From an uncultured Oscillospiraceae bacterium (GTDB taxonomy: Bacteria; Bacillota; Clostridia; Oscillospirales; Oscillospiraceae): a stretch of DNA of 64,000 nucleotides. The notes beneath the pieces were generated by a model that worked only from the letters and a program-made list of their open reading frames with translations, was not told the DNA's origin and ran no database searches. Numbering within the stretch: position 1 is the first letter of the stretch; each line of letters starts with the position of its first letter. The position numbers were made by a program, and so were the translations under genes. Below are positions 25,822 through 34,070 of this stretch, piece by piece. Location of the stretch: contig CAJURY010000003.1 of assembly GCA_910589155.1 (NCBI GenBank), positions 82,129 to 146,128 of the forward strand. Direction: 5' to 3'.

Positions 25822-26169
25822 TTATTTCATAAACCGCTCTACCGCATCGCAGAGTTCGTCAATGGCTTCCGCGTCCCCAGCGGCTACAGCGTCCACCATG
25901 CAGTGCCGCAGATGGTCTTGCAAAATAACCTTGCCCGTATTGTCCACCGCGGAGCGAACCGCCGCAAGCTGCACCAGCACCTCCGGGCAGTCGTACCCTT
26001 CTTCCACCATGCGCTTGACCTTCTGCAAATGCCCAATGGCGCGAGCCAGACGGTTCACCACCGCCTTTTGATTTTCATGGACGTGTCCATGGCTGTGCTC
26101 CAGACCATGGGCATGCATATAGGCGTGCTCTTCCTGGCTGTGACATGCCTGCTTTTCCTCGTGACCCAT
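25822..26169 (-). CDS. CsoR/RcnR-family metal-sensing repressor with His-rich N-terminus
   Basis: All-helical metal-dependent DNA-binding protein, 115 residues. The metal triad Cys61, His86, Cys90 has the 25 and 4 residue spacing of CsoR. In addition residues 15-31 contain HAYMHAHGLEHSHGHVH, a His-rich extension as in nickel sensors of the InrS type. Divergent from a His-rich protein and a CooT-like nickel protein, which favours nickel over copper; the triad alone fits either. AGGAGG precedes the ATG at 26169. A pseudo-palindromic C/G-tract site lies in the shared upstream region. Confidence 0.88.
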   Translation of the reverse strand: MGHEEKQACHSQEEHAYMHAHGLEHSHGHVHENQKAVVNRLARAIGHLQKVKRMVEEGYDCPEVLVQLAAVRSAVDNTGKVILQDHLRHCMVDAVAAGDAEAIDELCDAVERFMK

Positions 26170-26228
26170 GGCAATCCCTCCTAGCTGACTGATTTTCTTA
26201 TTATATCCGGATTTTGGCAAAGACGCAA

Positions 26229-26244
26229 GCCCTATTGGGGGTAT
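26229..26244. promoter_or_regulatory. Candidate CsoR-family operator
   Basis: Reads ATACCCCCAATAGGGC on the minus strand, close to the TACCC-spacer-GGG form of CsoR/FrmR operators. It lies 60 bases from the repressor start and 31 bases upstream of the -35 box of the divergent His-rich gene, so it could control both. Confidence 0.5.
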
Positions 26245-26274
26245 TTTACGGAAAGTTTTGCTGGGAAAAACGTT

Positions 26275-26303
26275 TTGACAAGGATGCTTCTTTGGGCTAT
26301 AAT
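26275..26303 (+). promoter_or_regulatory. Consensus promoter of the His-rich/CooT operon
   Basis: TTGACA (26275-26280), 17-base spacer, TATAAT (26298-26303): a full consensus Sigma-A promoter, which would need a repressor to be silenced. Confidence 0.85.
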
Positions 26304-26336
26304 AGGAGTAAATATAAGACACAAGGAGATTTTGTT

Positions 26337-26633
26337 ATGCATTTGGATCATGACCATCTGGGCGCCGCCCACGAGCACCATCACGACCACTGCGGCCACA
26401 ACTGCGGCGGCTGCGAAAGCGCCTGCCACACCCCCATAGAGGAACTGGTGGCGCTTATGAAGTATATGGTGGGTCACAACGCCGCCCATGCCAACGAACT
26501 GGCCAGCCTTGCCAAGCAACTGGATGAAATCGGCGAGCATACCGCTTTTGAGCAGGTGATGCAGGCCGTCAGCGACTTTGAAAAGGGCAATCTGCGGCTG
26601 AGCACCGTGCTGGCCGCCTTGCATCAGCAATAA
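26337..26633 (+). CDS. His/Cys-rich putative metal-binding protein
   Basis: 98 residues. Residues 1-31 hold a dense His/Cys region (HLDHDHLGAAHEHHHDHC followed by GHNCGGCESACH), likely a metal chelator. The remainder is a helical domain (IEELVALMKYMVGHNAAHAN onwards) with further His. AAGGAG precedes the ATG by 8 bases. It is followed 13 bp later by the CooT-like gene and driven by a consensus promoter facing the CsoR-like repressor. I infer a role in nickel (or copper) storage or delivery. Confidence 0.8.
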   Translation: MHLDHDHLGAAHEHHHDHCGHNCGGCESACHTPIEELVALMKYMVGHNAAHANELASLAKQLDEIGEHTAFEQVMQAVSDFEKGNLRLSTVLAALHQQ

Positions 26634-26646
26634 GGAGGGCAAACAA

Positions 26647-26841
26647 ATGTGTCTTTCCACAGTATACCGCAACCGCAAAGCGCCGGAAGCTGTCGTGATG
26701 CAAAACGTCATGCGTTTGGAGTGCAAGGACGGCTGCGTGATTCTCACTGATCTTCTGGAGCGTCAGGTGGCCATCGAGGGCGAGCTGCAAGAAGCCAATC
26801 TGGTAGACGGCTTTGTGGTCGTGCGGGAACGGGAAGCTTGA
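26647..26841 (+). CDS. CooT-family nickel-binding protein
   Basis: 64-residue protein starting MCLSTVY, the CooT family signature with the Ni-binding Cys2. The beta-rich small fold (VMQNVMRLECKDGCVILTDL, then GFVVVRERE) matches the family. CooT binds nickel in the CO-dehydrogenase maturation system of Rhodospirillum; wider homologues have unknown clients. AGGAGG is 9 bases upstream. The stop codon overlaps the TTG start of the hydrolase gene. Confidence 0.85.
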   Translation: MCLSTVYRNRKAPEAVVMQNVMRLECKDGCVILTDLLERQVAIEGELQEANLVDGFVVVREREA

Positions 26842-27626
26842 GCGCACCCCGTTATCCCGTCCTTTTGGTGCACGGCGCAGGGTTTCGGGATTTGAAGCGG
26901 CCTTTGTATTGGGGGCGCATTCCCAAAGCCCTGGAAGCCCAAGGCGTATCGGTCTACTACGGCCTGCAAGACGGCTGGGGCAGTGTAGAAACCAACGCCG
27001 AAGCCCTTGCCGCCCGGATTGCGGAGCTTGCGCCAACCTGCGGCAAGGTCAACATCATTGCCCATTCCAAAGGCGGACTGGACAGCCGTTTGGCTGTGTC
27101 TCGGTTTGGCGCGGCGCCCTATGTTGCCAGCATCACCACGATAGCCACCCCCCACCGCGGCTCCGAAACCATAGATCGGCTCTTAAATGCGCCAGGCTGG
27201 ATATTTCATCTGGCGGGCTTTGCTGTGGATCACTGGATTCGGATTTTGGGTGACAGCAATCCGGATTTTCTGTCCGTCTGCCGGGATTTTTCCACAGAAA
27301 GTATGGCGCGCTTCAACCAAAGCTGCCCGGATGTTCCCGGTATTTTTTATCAGAGCTACGGCTGCGTGATGTCTTGTCCTTTTTCCGATGTGAATTTGCT
27401 GCTGCCCAATTGGGTGATTGCTCATGTGGAAGGGGAAAACGACGGACTGGTATCTATAAAATCCGCCCGCTGGGGCGAAAACTTTCATGTACTGCGCAGT
27501 GCAAAACGCCGAGGCGTGTCCCATTTTGACGCGGTGGATTTGCGCCGTAGACCTCTGAAAAAGGGAACAGATATTTGCGAGGTTTATGTGGAAATTCTGC
27601 GTGACTTGGCAACGAGAGGTTTCTAA
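26838..27626 (+). CDS. Alpha/beta hydrolase (lipase-like)
   Basis: Triacylglycerol-lipase-like hydrolase, 262 residues. PVLLVHGAGFRD is the oxyanion strand, the nucleophile Ser lies in IIAHSKGGLDSR, and ENDGLVSIKSARWG carries the acid residue with the catalytic His in VSHFDAVD. Lacks a signal peptide, so intracellular. A TTG start at 26838 overlapping the CooT stop (TTGA) gives the best fit; no ATG with a ribosome site occurs nearby. Ends at a strong terminator. Relation to the metal genes is by operon only. Confidence 0.82.
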   Translation: MSAPRYPVLLVHGAGFRDLKRPLYWGRIPKALEAQGVSVYYGLQDGWGSVETNAEALAARIAELAPTCGKVNIIAHSKGGLDSRLAVSRFGAAPYVASITTIATPHRGSETIDRLLNAPGWIFHLAGFAVDHWIRILGDSNPDFLSVCRDFSTESMARFNQSCPDVPGIFYQSYGCVMSCPFSDVNLLLPNWVIAHVEGENDGLVSIKSARWGENFHVLRSAKRRGVSHFDAVDLRRRPLKKGTDICEVYVEILRDLATRGF

Positions 27627-27633
27627 CATAGTT

Positions 27634-27669
27634 GCCGCCCGGAACAGATTGTTCCGGGCGGCTTTTTTT
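27634..27669 (+). terminator. Terminator of the His-rich/CooT/hydrolase operon
   Basis: 12-bp perfect stem (27634-27645 with 27651-27662), loop AGATT, then TTTTTTT. It abuts the stop of the convergent endolysin gene. Confidence 0.92.
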
Positions 27670-28444
27670 ATGCTTCTGTGTCAAACGCCCCGGCGCGGTC
27701 TAAAACAACCAGAATGCGGACGCTGTCCTCCGACAGCTCCAGCACCAGATCCTCCCCCTCGCCGCCACGGCCAACCAGAAGCCCTTTTTCAATGAGCTTT
27801 TCCAGGGTCGCCCGATAAACGGGGTCTGTCACATCTTTCAGTTTCTCGTAGCGCACCTCCTGCACCTCCTCTTTCTCCGAAAGCAGTTGCCGTACTCTCT
27901 CCCGAAAAATGTCCATGCTCAGTCCATGTTTCGGCCACCAGTTATCCGGGTCGGTGTGATCCGAGCCGTACCCTCGTTCATGGGCTTCATGGTGGCTGAC
28001 AATGCTCTCCGCCGCCAGGTGATAGCGGCGGCAAAGGTATGCGCAAAGCTGCGCCGCTGTTTCAAAGGTATTCTTACAGTAGGCCGCATCCGACAAATCA
28101 TCCTCGCAGATTTCAAATTGGATGTGGGAATTGTTGTAGCTGCCGTTTTTGCCGGAGCCTACCCCCCAAGGACGCATATTCCAAGGCAGCGTCTGATAAC
28201 ATTGTATCTGTTTATTTTTGTCCAGACCGATAAAAGCGTTGACGCACACATCCAATCCCGGCCGGTTCCAGTCGTTATCATAGGGGTTTTTTCCCAAAAT
28301 GCCGTCGTCCGGCTGGACATACCGGCGCAAATACGGATTATTCGCCCCGGTGGAGTGTACGACAATGCCTTTGGGGGTAATGGTTCTCCCCGCGCGATAG
28401 CAGTCGTTTTTGGTCAGAAAGCATTGGTGAATGATAAGCGCCAT
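27668..28444 (-). CDS. Phage-type endolysin, N-acetylmuramoyl-L-alanine amidase
   Basis: Peptidoglycan amidase of the Amidase_2 fold, 258 residues, without signal peptide as in phage endolysins. GIVVHSTGANN gives the first zinc His; IQFEICEDD and SHHEAHERGYGSDHTDP give the remaining active-site residues. The C-terminal 80 residues (EVRYEKLKDVTDPVYRATL onwards) are probably wall-binding. GGTGG precedes the ATG. It lies 3 bp behind a holin gene, the classical lysis cassette. No other phage genes are adjacent, so it is a remnant or a domesticated cassette. Confidence 0.88.
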   Translation of the reverse strand: MALIIHQCFLTKNDCYRAGRTITPKGIVVHSTGANNPYLRRYVQPDDGILGKNPYDNDWNRPGLDVCVNAFIGLDKNKQIQCYQTLPWNMRPWGVGSGKNGSYNNSHIQFEICEDDLSDAAYCKNTFETAAQLCAYLCRRYHLAAESIVSHHEAHERGYGSDHTDPDNWWPKHGLSMDIFRERVRQLLSEKEEVQEVRYEKLKDVTDPVYRATLEKLIEKGLLVGRGGEGEDLVLELSEDSVRILVVLDRAGAFDTEA

Positions 28445-28447
28445 AAG

Positions 28448-28711
28448 CTAAGCCACCTTTTCTGCTTGTTTTGCCGCCTGATGCAAACCAGTTGCGGCAA
28501 GTCCAGAGACAATACCAACCGCTATTGCCGTAATGGGATCCTTTGCCGGATAGCTGGGCATGACAAACATTGCCGCAATGCCCAAGAAACCGCCAACGAT
28601 ACCAACGATAGACGGAATAAAGCGATTGGCCAAACGGAAGGCTTTCACCGTGCAGCCGATTAAATAGCAGATTACAGTAATTGCGGCAACGCCGGTAATT
28701 CCAAAATCCAT
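28448..28711 (-). CDS. Phage-type holin (Hol44-like family)
   Basis: 87-residue membrane protein with three hydrophobic segments (about 3-22, 30-52, 58-78) and the pattern IPSIVGIVGGFLGIAAM typical of superfamily V phage holins. AAGGAGG is 7 bases before the ATG. Immediately upstream of the endolysin. The pair lies behind rplA, where rplJ and rplL would be expected. Confidence 0.85.
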   Translation of the reverse strand: MDFGITGVAAITVICYLIGCTVKAFRLANRFIPSIVGIVGGFLGIAAMFVMPSYPAKDPITAIAVGIVSGLAATGLHQAAKQAEKVA

Positions 28712-28765
28712 AAGCTGCCTCCTTTCGACATCATTCTATGCAAAGCCCACCCTTTTGTGCATAAC

Positions 28766-28804
28766 AAAAATCCCAAGAAAGCAAAATACTTTCTTGGGAT
28801 TTTA
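28766..28804 (-). terminator. Terminator of the rpmG-rplA operon
   Basis: 12-bp perfect stem (28770-28781 with 28789-28800) with flanking A4/T4 and tail ATTTTTGTT on the minus strand, 28 bases after the rplA stop. Confidence 0.9.
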
Positions 28805-28831
28805 GTAGCTGATAGAAACAAACTTGATCGC

Positions 28832-29521
28832 TTAGTACTTGGTGGTATTTACCTTCACGCCGGGACCCATGGTGGATGCCACAACGCAGGAGCGGATATA
28901 CTGACCCTTTGCAGCGGCGGGCTTTGCCTTGACAATCGCGCTCATCAGGGTATCCATGTTGGCCTGAAGCTTCTCAGCGCCGAAGGAAACCTTACCAATG
29001 GGGCAGTGAATGATGTTGGTCTTGTCCAGACGGTACTCCACCTTACCGGCTTTGATTTCCTTCACGGCAGCGCCGACGTTGGGGGTAACGGTGCCGGCCT
29101 TGGGAGAAGGCATCAAGCCCTTGGGGCCGAGAACCTTACCGAGACGGCCAACAATACCCATCATGTCGGGGGAAGCAACGACTACGTCGAAATCAAACCA
29201 GTTTTCCTTGGTGATTTTTTCCACCAGCTCCATGCCGCCGACATAGTCAGCGCCGGCAGCCTTGGCGTCGTCCACCTTGGCGTCCTTGGTGAAAACCAAA
29301 ACCTTGCGGGTCTTGCCGGTGCCGTTGGGCAGAACCACGGCGCCGCGAACCTGCTGGTCGGCGTGACGGGAGTCAACGCCCAGCTTTACATGAATTTCAA
29401 CAGTCTCATCAAACTTGGCGGGCGCGGTCTTTACAACCAGACCCAGAGCGTCGGCGGGATCGTACTGTACGGCACGGTCGATCTGCTTGGCGCTGTCTTT
29501 ATACTTTTTACCTCTAAACAA
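28832..29521 (-). CDS. rplA: 50S ribosomal protein L1
   Basis: Ribosomal stalk-base protein and translational autoregulator of the L11-L1 operon. 229 residues, with the L1 signature KVLGPKGLMPSPKAGTVT and N-terminal GKKYKDSAKQID. Follows rplK at 88 bp. A terminator follows directly, so the rplJ-rplL genes usually next in Firmicutes are absent from this locus. Confidence 0.97.
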   Translation of the reverse strand: MFRGKKYKDSAKQIDRAVQYDPADALGLVVKTAPAKFDETVEIHVKLGVDSRHADQQVRGAVVLPNGTGKTRKVLVFTKDAKVDDAKAAGADYVGGMELVEKITKENWFDFDVVVASPDMMGIVGRLGKVLGPKGLMPSPKAGTVTPNVGAAVKEIKAGKVEYRLDKTNIIHCPIGKVSFGAEKLQANMDTLMSAIVKAKPAAAKGQYIRSCVVASTMGPGVKVNTTKY

Positions 29522-29609
29522 TGTAATATCCTCCTTAAAGTGGTGATGCGGAATAATCCTCCCACATTTTCGAGGCCTGGCAATCTGCCATTACCTCGGC
29601 AAGCAAAAA

Positions 29610-30035
29610 TCAGTCAACAACTACAACGCCCATGGAGCGGCAGGTGCCAGCAACCTGGCTTTCCGCAGCTTCAATGGTAGCAGCGTTCAGATCGGGCATC
29701 TTCTTCTCAGCGATCTCTCTGACCTGAGCGCGGGTAATGGTGCCAACCTTGGTCTTGTTGGGCACGCCGGAGCCGCTCTCAATGCCGATGGCCTTCATGA
29801 CGAGCATGGGGGTCGGAGGGGTCTTGGTGATGAAGGTGAAGGAACGGTCTGCGTAAACCGTGATAACGACAGGAACCTTGAAGCCTGCCTGATCCTGGGT
29901 ACGAGCGTTGAATTCCTTAATAAAGGCAGCAATGTTGACGCCATGCTGACCGAGAGCAGGACCAACAGGGGGAGAGGCGGTTGCCTTCGCAGCGTTGATC
30001 TGCAATTTAATAATACCTGTTACTTTCTGTGCCAT
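29610..30035 (-). CDS. rplK: 50S ribosomal protein L11
   Basis: GTPase-centre protein of the large subunit, 141 residues. ATASPPVGPALGQHGVNI is the family signature and IESGSGVPNKTKVG the C-terminal rRNA-binding stretch. AGGAGGTG is 7 bases upstream. Between nusG and rplA in the conserved order. Confidence 0.97.
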   Translation of the reverse strand: MAQKVTGIIKLQINAAKATASPPVGPALGQHGVNIAAFIKEFNARTQDQAGFKVPVVITVYADRSFTFITKTPPTPMLVMKAIGIESGSGVPNKTKVGTITRAQVREIAEKKMPDLNAATIEAAESQVAGTCRSMGVVVVD

Positions 30036-30142
30036 GATAAAGCACCTCCTGAATAAAATGTGGTACTATGCGCGACGCGCATTTTTGTCGGGGCGAAGCG
30101 CCCCTCCCACGGCATGACCGCAAAAAAGCGATCCGATGCGTT

Positions 30143-30670
30143 TTACTGGGATATAACCTCCACCTGATCAAGCTCCAGCTCCACAGGCGTCTCGCGGCCA
30201 AACATGGATACGGAAACGCGGACTTTGTTTTTGTCCTTTTCCACCGCTTCCACTGTGGCGGTAAAGGAGGTCAAAGGGCCGTCGTTGATGCGGACGGTAT
30301 CGCCCACGTCGTAGTTCACGACGATTTCCCGCTTCTCCACGCCAAGGGCGAGAATCTCCTCCTCTGTGAGGGGAGTGGGTTTGGTGCCGGAGCCGACAAA
30401 GCCTGTAACGCCGCGGACGTTTTTGATGATATACCAGCTATCGTCTGTCATCACCATTTTCACCAGCACATAGCCGGGAAAAACCTTCCGCTCAAAGGTC
30501 TTGCTGACGCCGGACTCGGTAACTTCTGTGACGGTCTCCAGAGGAATGGACACAGCGTGAATCCACTCTTGCAGGCTGCGGCTTTCCACTGTTCTTTCAA
30601 TGGTAGCCTTGACCGTATTTTCGTAACCGGAGTAGGTATGCACGACATACCATTTTGCCTGTTCAGCCAT
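30143..30670 (-). CDS. nusG: Transcription antitermination factor NusG
   Basis: 175 residues with the NGN domain (KWYVVHTYSGYENTVK, FPGYVLVKM) and C-terminal KOW motif (DTVRINDGPLTSFTATV). Binds RNA polymerase and couples it to ribosome or pausing signals. Starts 6 bp after secE. The 107 bases to rplK hold its short intergenic leader with a small hairpin (30086-30112). Confidence 0.96.
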   Translation of the reverse strand: MAEQAKWYVVHTYSGYENTVKATIERTVESRSLQEWIHAVSIPLETVTEVTESGVSKTFERKVFPGYVLVKMVMTDDSWYIIKNVRGVTGFVGSGTKPTPLTEEEILALGVEKREIVVNYDVGDTVRINDGPLTSFTATVEAVEKDKNKVRVSVSMFGRETPVELELDQVEVISQ

Positions 30671-30676
30671 GATCGC

Positions 30677-30916
30677 TTACCCGCCGATGCTGAGGATGAG
30701 CTGAACCAGATACTTGGCGCCGATGTCGAATACCCAAACGAATACGCCGACAACCAGCACGCAAACGGCGACAACCGCCGTATTTTTGAGAACCTGAGAC
30801 CAGGTGGGCCACACGATTTTCTTCAGTTCGCTTCTCAGCTCACGGAAGAACTTCTTGGTTTTGTTCCAGGTTCTAGTGAACCAGTTTTCCTTTTTGACTT
30901 CTGCCATTGTTGTCAC
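30677..30916 (-). CDS. secE: Preprotein translocase subunit SecE
   Basis: 79-residue inner-membrane subunit of the Sec translocon with the conserved amphipathic FFRELRSELKKIVWPTW and one C-terminal transmembrane helix (about 47-72). Sits between rpmG and nusG as in most Firmicutes. Confidence 0.95.
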   Translation of the reverse strand: MTTMAEVKKENWFTRTWNKTKKFFRELRSELKKIVWPTWSQVLKNTAVVAVCVLVVGVFVWVFDIGAKYLVQLILSIGG

Positions 30917-30935
30917 CCTTTCCTAGCCAAACGGC

Positions 30936-31085
30936 TTATTTGGTCTCGTTGTGAACGGTGTGCTTTCTGCAAAATCTGCAGTACTTCTTCATTTCGAGAC
31001 GGTCGGGGTCATTCTTCTTGTTCTTCATGGTGTTGTAGTTTCTCTGCTTGCACTCGGAGCATCTCAGTGTAACTTTAACGCGCAT
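30936..31085 (-). CDS. rpmG: 50S ribosomal protein L33
   Basis: 49-residue protein starting MRVKVTLRCSECKQRNY and ending KHTVHNETK. Two Cys pairs (CSEC and CRFC) make it the zinc-binding form. AGGAGGTG precedes the ATG at 31085. First gene of the secE-nusG-rplK-rplA operon. Confidence 0.95.
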   Translation of the reverse strand: MRVKVTLRCSECKQRNYNTMKNKKNDPDRLEMKKYCRFCRKHTVHNETK

Positions 31086-31219
31086 ATCGGCACCTCCTTA
31101 AACTTTGCCTCCCTGTATCACAGCGGCTATCAAAAATTTAGCTGGCGGCGAAACTACCTGCCGCCGTCCGCAGCCGAAAAAGGCGCACAAAAACAAAGCC
31201 CTTTTTCACAGGTAAGATT

Positions 31220-31248
31220 ATTCTATCACAGGAATTTCCGTTCGTCAA
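31220..31248 (-). promoter_or_regulatory. Promoter of the rpmG-secE-nusG-rplK-rplA operon
   Basis: Minus strand TTGACG (31243-31248), 17-base spacer, TAGAAT (31220-31225), about 135 bases before rpmG. Confidence 0.75.
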
Positions 31249-31318
31249 CAATTTTTCCTTCCCTTTTTGAAAAAATCAGCGTATAATAGAGAAAAATTTG
31301 AAAAAAACGGAGGCTTCT

Positions 31319-32017
31319 ATGGAGCAAGAGATTCGCGCCGGGCTTTTGGCGCAGGCAGAGGCGGGTTACGCCGCATTTCATAAAAAATTGTGCCCTGATA
31401 CCAGTTATCCCATTTGGGGCGTGCGCCTGCCCAAACAGCGCGCAATCGCAAAACAGGCGGCAAAGGGCGACTGGCGGACGCTTCTTGAAAGTTGGCAATC
31501 GGAGGCTTACGAAGAAGTCATGGTATCTGGTCTTATCCTTGCCTATGCCAAGGCGTCCCTTGACGAAAAGCTCGCTCGGCTTGCTGCGCTTTTGCCGAAG
31601 CTGGACTGCTGGGCGCTAACGGACTCCATCGCCCCCACCTTTCGTTTTAAAGAAAATGAATTGCCGGAAGTGTGGGATTTTGCCCAAGGCTGCCTGGAAA
31701 GCCCTCTGTGCTATACCCGCCGGTTCGGGCTGATTTTGATGCTGGATTATTTTCTGACCCCGGCTTATTTGCCCAAGGTTTGCGAAGCTGTACAGAACCT
31801 GCGAGACGACCGCTACTATGTGCGCATGGCGGCGGCATGGCTGGTGGCGGAAATCGCCGCGAAAGACTACGAAGCGGCGCTTACTTTGATAAAAAGCAGA
31901 AAGCTGGACGATTTTACCCACAACAAAGCCATTGCGAAAGCCAGAGAATCCTATCGTCTCTCCCCCGCGCAGAAAGAAGAACTAAAAAAGCTAAAAAGGA
32001 AGCAGGAAAAAGCATGA
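31319..32017 (+). CDS. AlkD-like DNA alkylation repair protein
   Basis: HEAT-repeat DNA glycosylase family, 232 residues. The family pattern is visible in GVRLPKQRAIAK, YEEVMVSGLILAYAK, LDCWALTDSIAPTF and the C-terminal YYVRMAAAWLVAEIAAKDYE. Acts on bulky or positively charged alkyl adducts in known members. GGAGG is 5 bases before ATG 31319. Overlaps ruvX by 4 bases (ATGA), so the two are coupled. Confidence 0.88.
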   Translation: MEQEIRAGLLAQAEAGYAAFHKKLCPDTSYPIWGVRLPKQRAIAKQAAKGDWRTLLESWQSEAYEEVMVSGLILAYAKASLDEKLARLAALLPKLDCWALTDSIAPTFRFKENELPEVWDFAQGCLESPLCYTRRFGLILMLDYFLTPAYLPKVCEAVQNLRDDRYYVRMAAAWLVAEIAAKDYEAALTLIKSRKLDDFTHNKAIAKARESYRLSPAQKEELKKLKRKQEKA

Positions 32018-32424
32018 AAAAAATTATGGCCATTGACTACGGCGACGCCAGAACCGGCATTGCCATATCAGACCTTTTGTGCACCATTGTGGGAAGCACC
32101 ACGGTGATTCACAGCCGGAACCCGGAAAAAACCGCCGATGAAATCGCCCGCCTCGCCAGGGAAAACGACGTGGAGGCGCTTGTCATGGGATTTCCCAAAA
32201 ACATGGACGGCACGGAAGGCCCAAGAGCCGCGCTGTACAAAGAATTTGCCGCCCAGGTGGAAGCCGTTACCGGACTACCGGTCACGCTATGGGACGAGCG
32301 GCGCACTACAGTGGAAGCCCACAATATTTTATCCGCTCATAATTACCATGGGAAAAAGCGGAAAAACACGGTGGACGCCGTGGCCGCCGCTTTGATTCTG
32401 GAAGGCTTTTTGAACAGAAAATAG
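32014..32424 (+). CDS. ruvX: Holliday junction resolvase-like RuvX (YqgF)
   Basis: RNase H-fold nuclease, 136 residues, implicated in 16S rRNA 5' maturation and resolution of junctions. AIDYGDARTGIAISD holds the first catalytic Asp, LVMGFPKNMDGTEGPRA the second block, and WDERRTTVEA the third. Start overlaps the AlkD-like stop. Confidence 0.93.
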   Translation: MKKIMAIDYGDARTGIAISDLLCTIVGSTTVIHSRNPEKTADEIARLARENDVEALVMGFPKNMDGTEGPRAALYKEFAAQVEAVTGLPVTLWDERRTTVEAHNILSAHNYHGKKRKNTVDAVAAALILEGFLNRK

Positions 32425-32443
32425 CCCCTGCAATCCTCAAAGC

Positions 32444-32488
32444 GCCCCAATCGTATAGCAAAATTTGCCGTACGATTGGGGCATTTTA
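32444..32488 (+). terminator. Terminator of the AlkD-ruvX unit
   Basis: 12-bp perfect stem (32444-32455 with 32471-32482), 15-base loop, tail ATTTTAG. Confidence 0.82.
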
Positions 32489-32760
32489 GCGTATCAAAAG
32501 GCGCCTTTTATCCTTGCGAGCCAATGTGCCCGCCAGTTCGCAATCTTATGGAGATATTTTACGTTCCAGATTGCCGCACTTGAAAGTACCTCCCAGTGGG
32601 TGAACACACAGGTTCGTCCTTATGCCGGCGAACAGCATGATGCAGGCACAACAACTGCAAGTGAAAGCTGCAATTGGCGTATGAAGAAGCGTTCCTACGG
32701 GTTAAATTGGGTTTTACCAAAAATCGACCGCCAAAATCCGCCCGGCCGGAGCGTTTTGCT
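32489..32760. other. Gene-free gap with a degenerate palindromic repeat
   Basis: No supported ORF. Bases 32598-32621 carry a diverged copy of the dispersed repeat of the GTAGGGGCG...TGTGTG...CGCCC type found elsewhere in this window. Confidence 0.5.
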
Positions 32761-34059
32761 CTACGTCTCGACAAGGGCTTCGGAAGCGGCGGATCTGGCC
32801 GTTACGCTGCGTTCTTCCTGAATCATGATACCGGCTTCCCGAACCGGCAGGGGAACTGAAAAATAGACTCCCTTCTGCCAATCGCAGCCCAGGGCGGCAA
32901 GCTTCTGCGCCTGCGCCTCTTTCTCAACCCCCGCCGCCACTACAAGCAAGCCCAGATTATGACCGGTTCGTATCATATCCCGCACAATCAAATCGCCCTT
33001 TCTGCTGCCCAGATGGCGCACCAGCTCCCGGTTCAGCTTTAACACATCCACCGGATATAGCTGAAGATTTCCTCCAAAATTGCTTGACGCAATCCGAACG
33101 CCCAGCGCCTTCAGCTTCTCCATATTTTCACCAAGTCCCTTGTTTTCCCTTCGGTCAACGCCATCTTCTAGCTCAAAAATCAGATTCTTGCGATCCCAAT
33201 TGTGTTTTTCCAGAATCCGCTGGCACAAAGCCGGAAAATCCGGGTCAAAAAATGTCTGCTGCGTCAAACGGCAGGAGAGGAACACATCCATAATGCCCAT
33301 ATCCGCCAGCCGATCCAAAAACGCGCAGGACTCTTCCAGCATCCTTTCATGCAATTTGGGAACCATCCGCTCCTGCTCGAGCAGAGGAAGAAACTGCGCG
33401 GGAAACAAAATCCCCCGGTCTGGATGAATCCACCTCGCCAGAGATTCCACTCCCACGATTTTCCTCGTTATCCCGTCCACATAAAACTGAAGATAAATGC
33501 GGAACTGATTGCTGTCCAGGCCAAACTGCATTTCTTCCAGCAGGCGCTTGCGTTCCGCGTAATCTTGCAGAATCTCCTTTGTGCACAACAGCCACGGATC
33601 CTTCTGTTCAAAGGCCGCTCTTGCGGCCTGCCCCGCGTCGGAAATCACTGCGGTTAAGTCTTTGTCACTTTCGTGCATGGCATAGACCCCCGCGCTTACG
33701 GGAATAACAACGGAACTGCCGCTGTGGATTCTGTCCAGCGCCGTTTTCAGCCATTGCAGCAGGTTTCTTCTTTTGCGGTTTGCTTGAGGATCACAAAACC
33801 GCTGTCGGAAACCTGCGCCAAAAAAGCTTCAAAGGGGGATGCTTCCGCTGTGGTGTACAAATATTCCCCCTGATAAGCGTTTTTTGCCTCGCTGTACAAA
33901 TTGGTATAGGCGATGATCCCGGTATCCCATTCCATACCCACGATATAGCCCAGCACCCAGTCTGAAATATCCTTCTGGTAGCTGCCGGAGCCAAGCCCTC
34001 TTCATTCCCACCAGAAACAGCCCCACAATAGCGCTGGCCGCAATGATAAATTTTTTCAT
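32761..34059 (-). pseudogene. Degenerate GGDEF-EAL c-di-GMP protein, frameshifted
   Basis: Remains of a membrane-anchored GGDEF-EAL protein. It begins at ATG 34059 (after GGGGGAG) with a membrane anchor MKKFIIAASAIVGLFLVG, shifts frame near 34000, continues GLGSGSYQKDISDWVLGYI in a second frame to about 33750, then returns in a third with ALDRIHSGSSVVIPVSAGVY, the end of a GGDEF domain. The EAL part (33580-32800) is open but has ESL for EAL, ASSNFGGN where DDFGxG is expected and LKLNREL for the LK(F)D motif, so catalysis is unlikely. Large internal pieces are missing. Confidence 0.8.
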
Positions 34060-34070
34060 AGTGGCTCCCC

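Noticed and set aside
27454..27684. Minus-strand ORF over the terminator and end of the hydrolase gene
   Set aside because: Crosses a strong terminator and is antisense to a well-supported gene.
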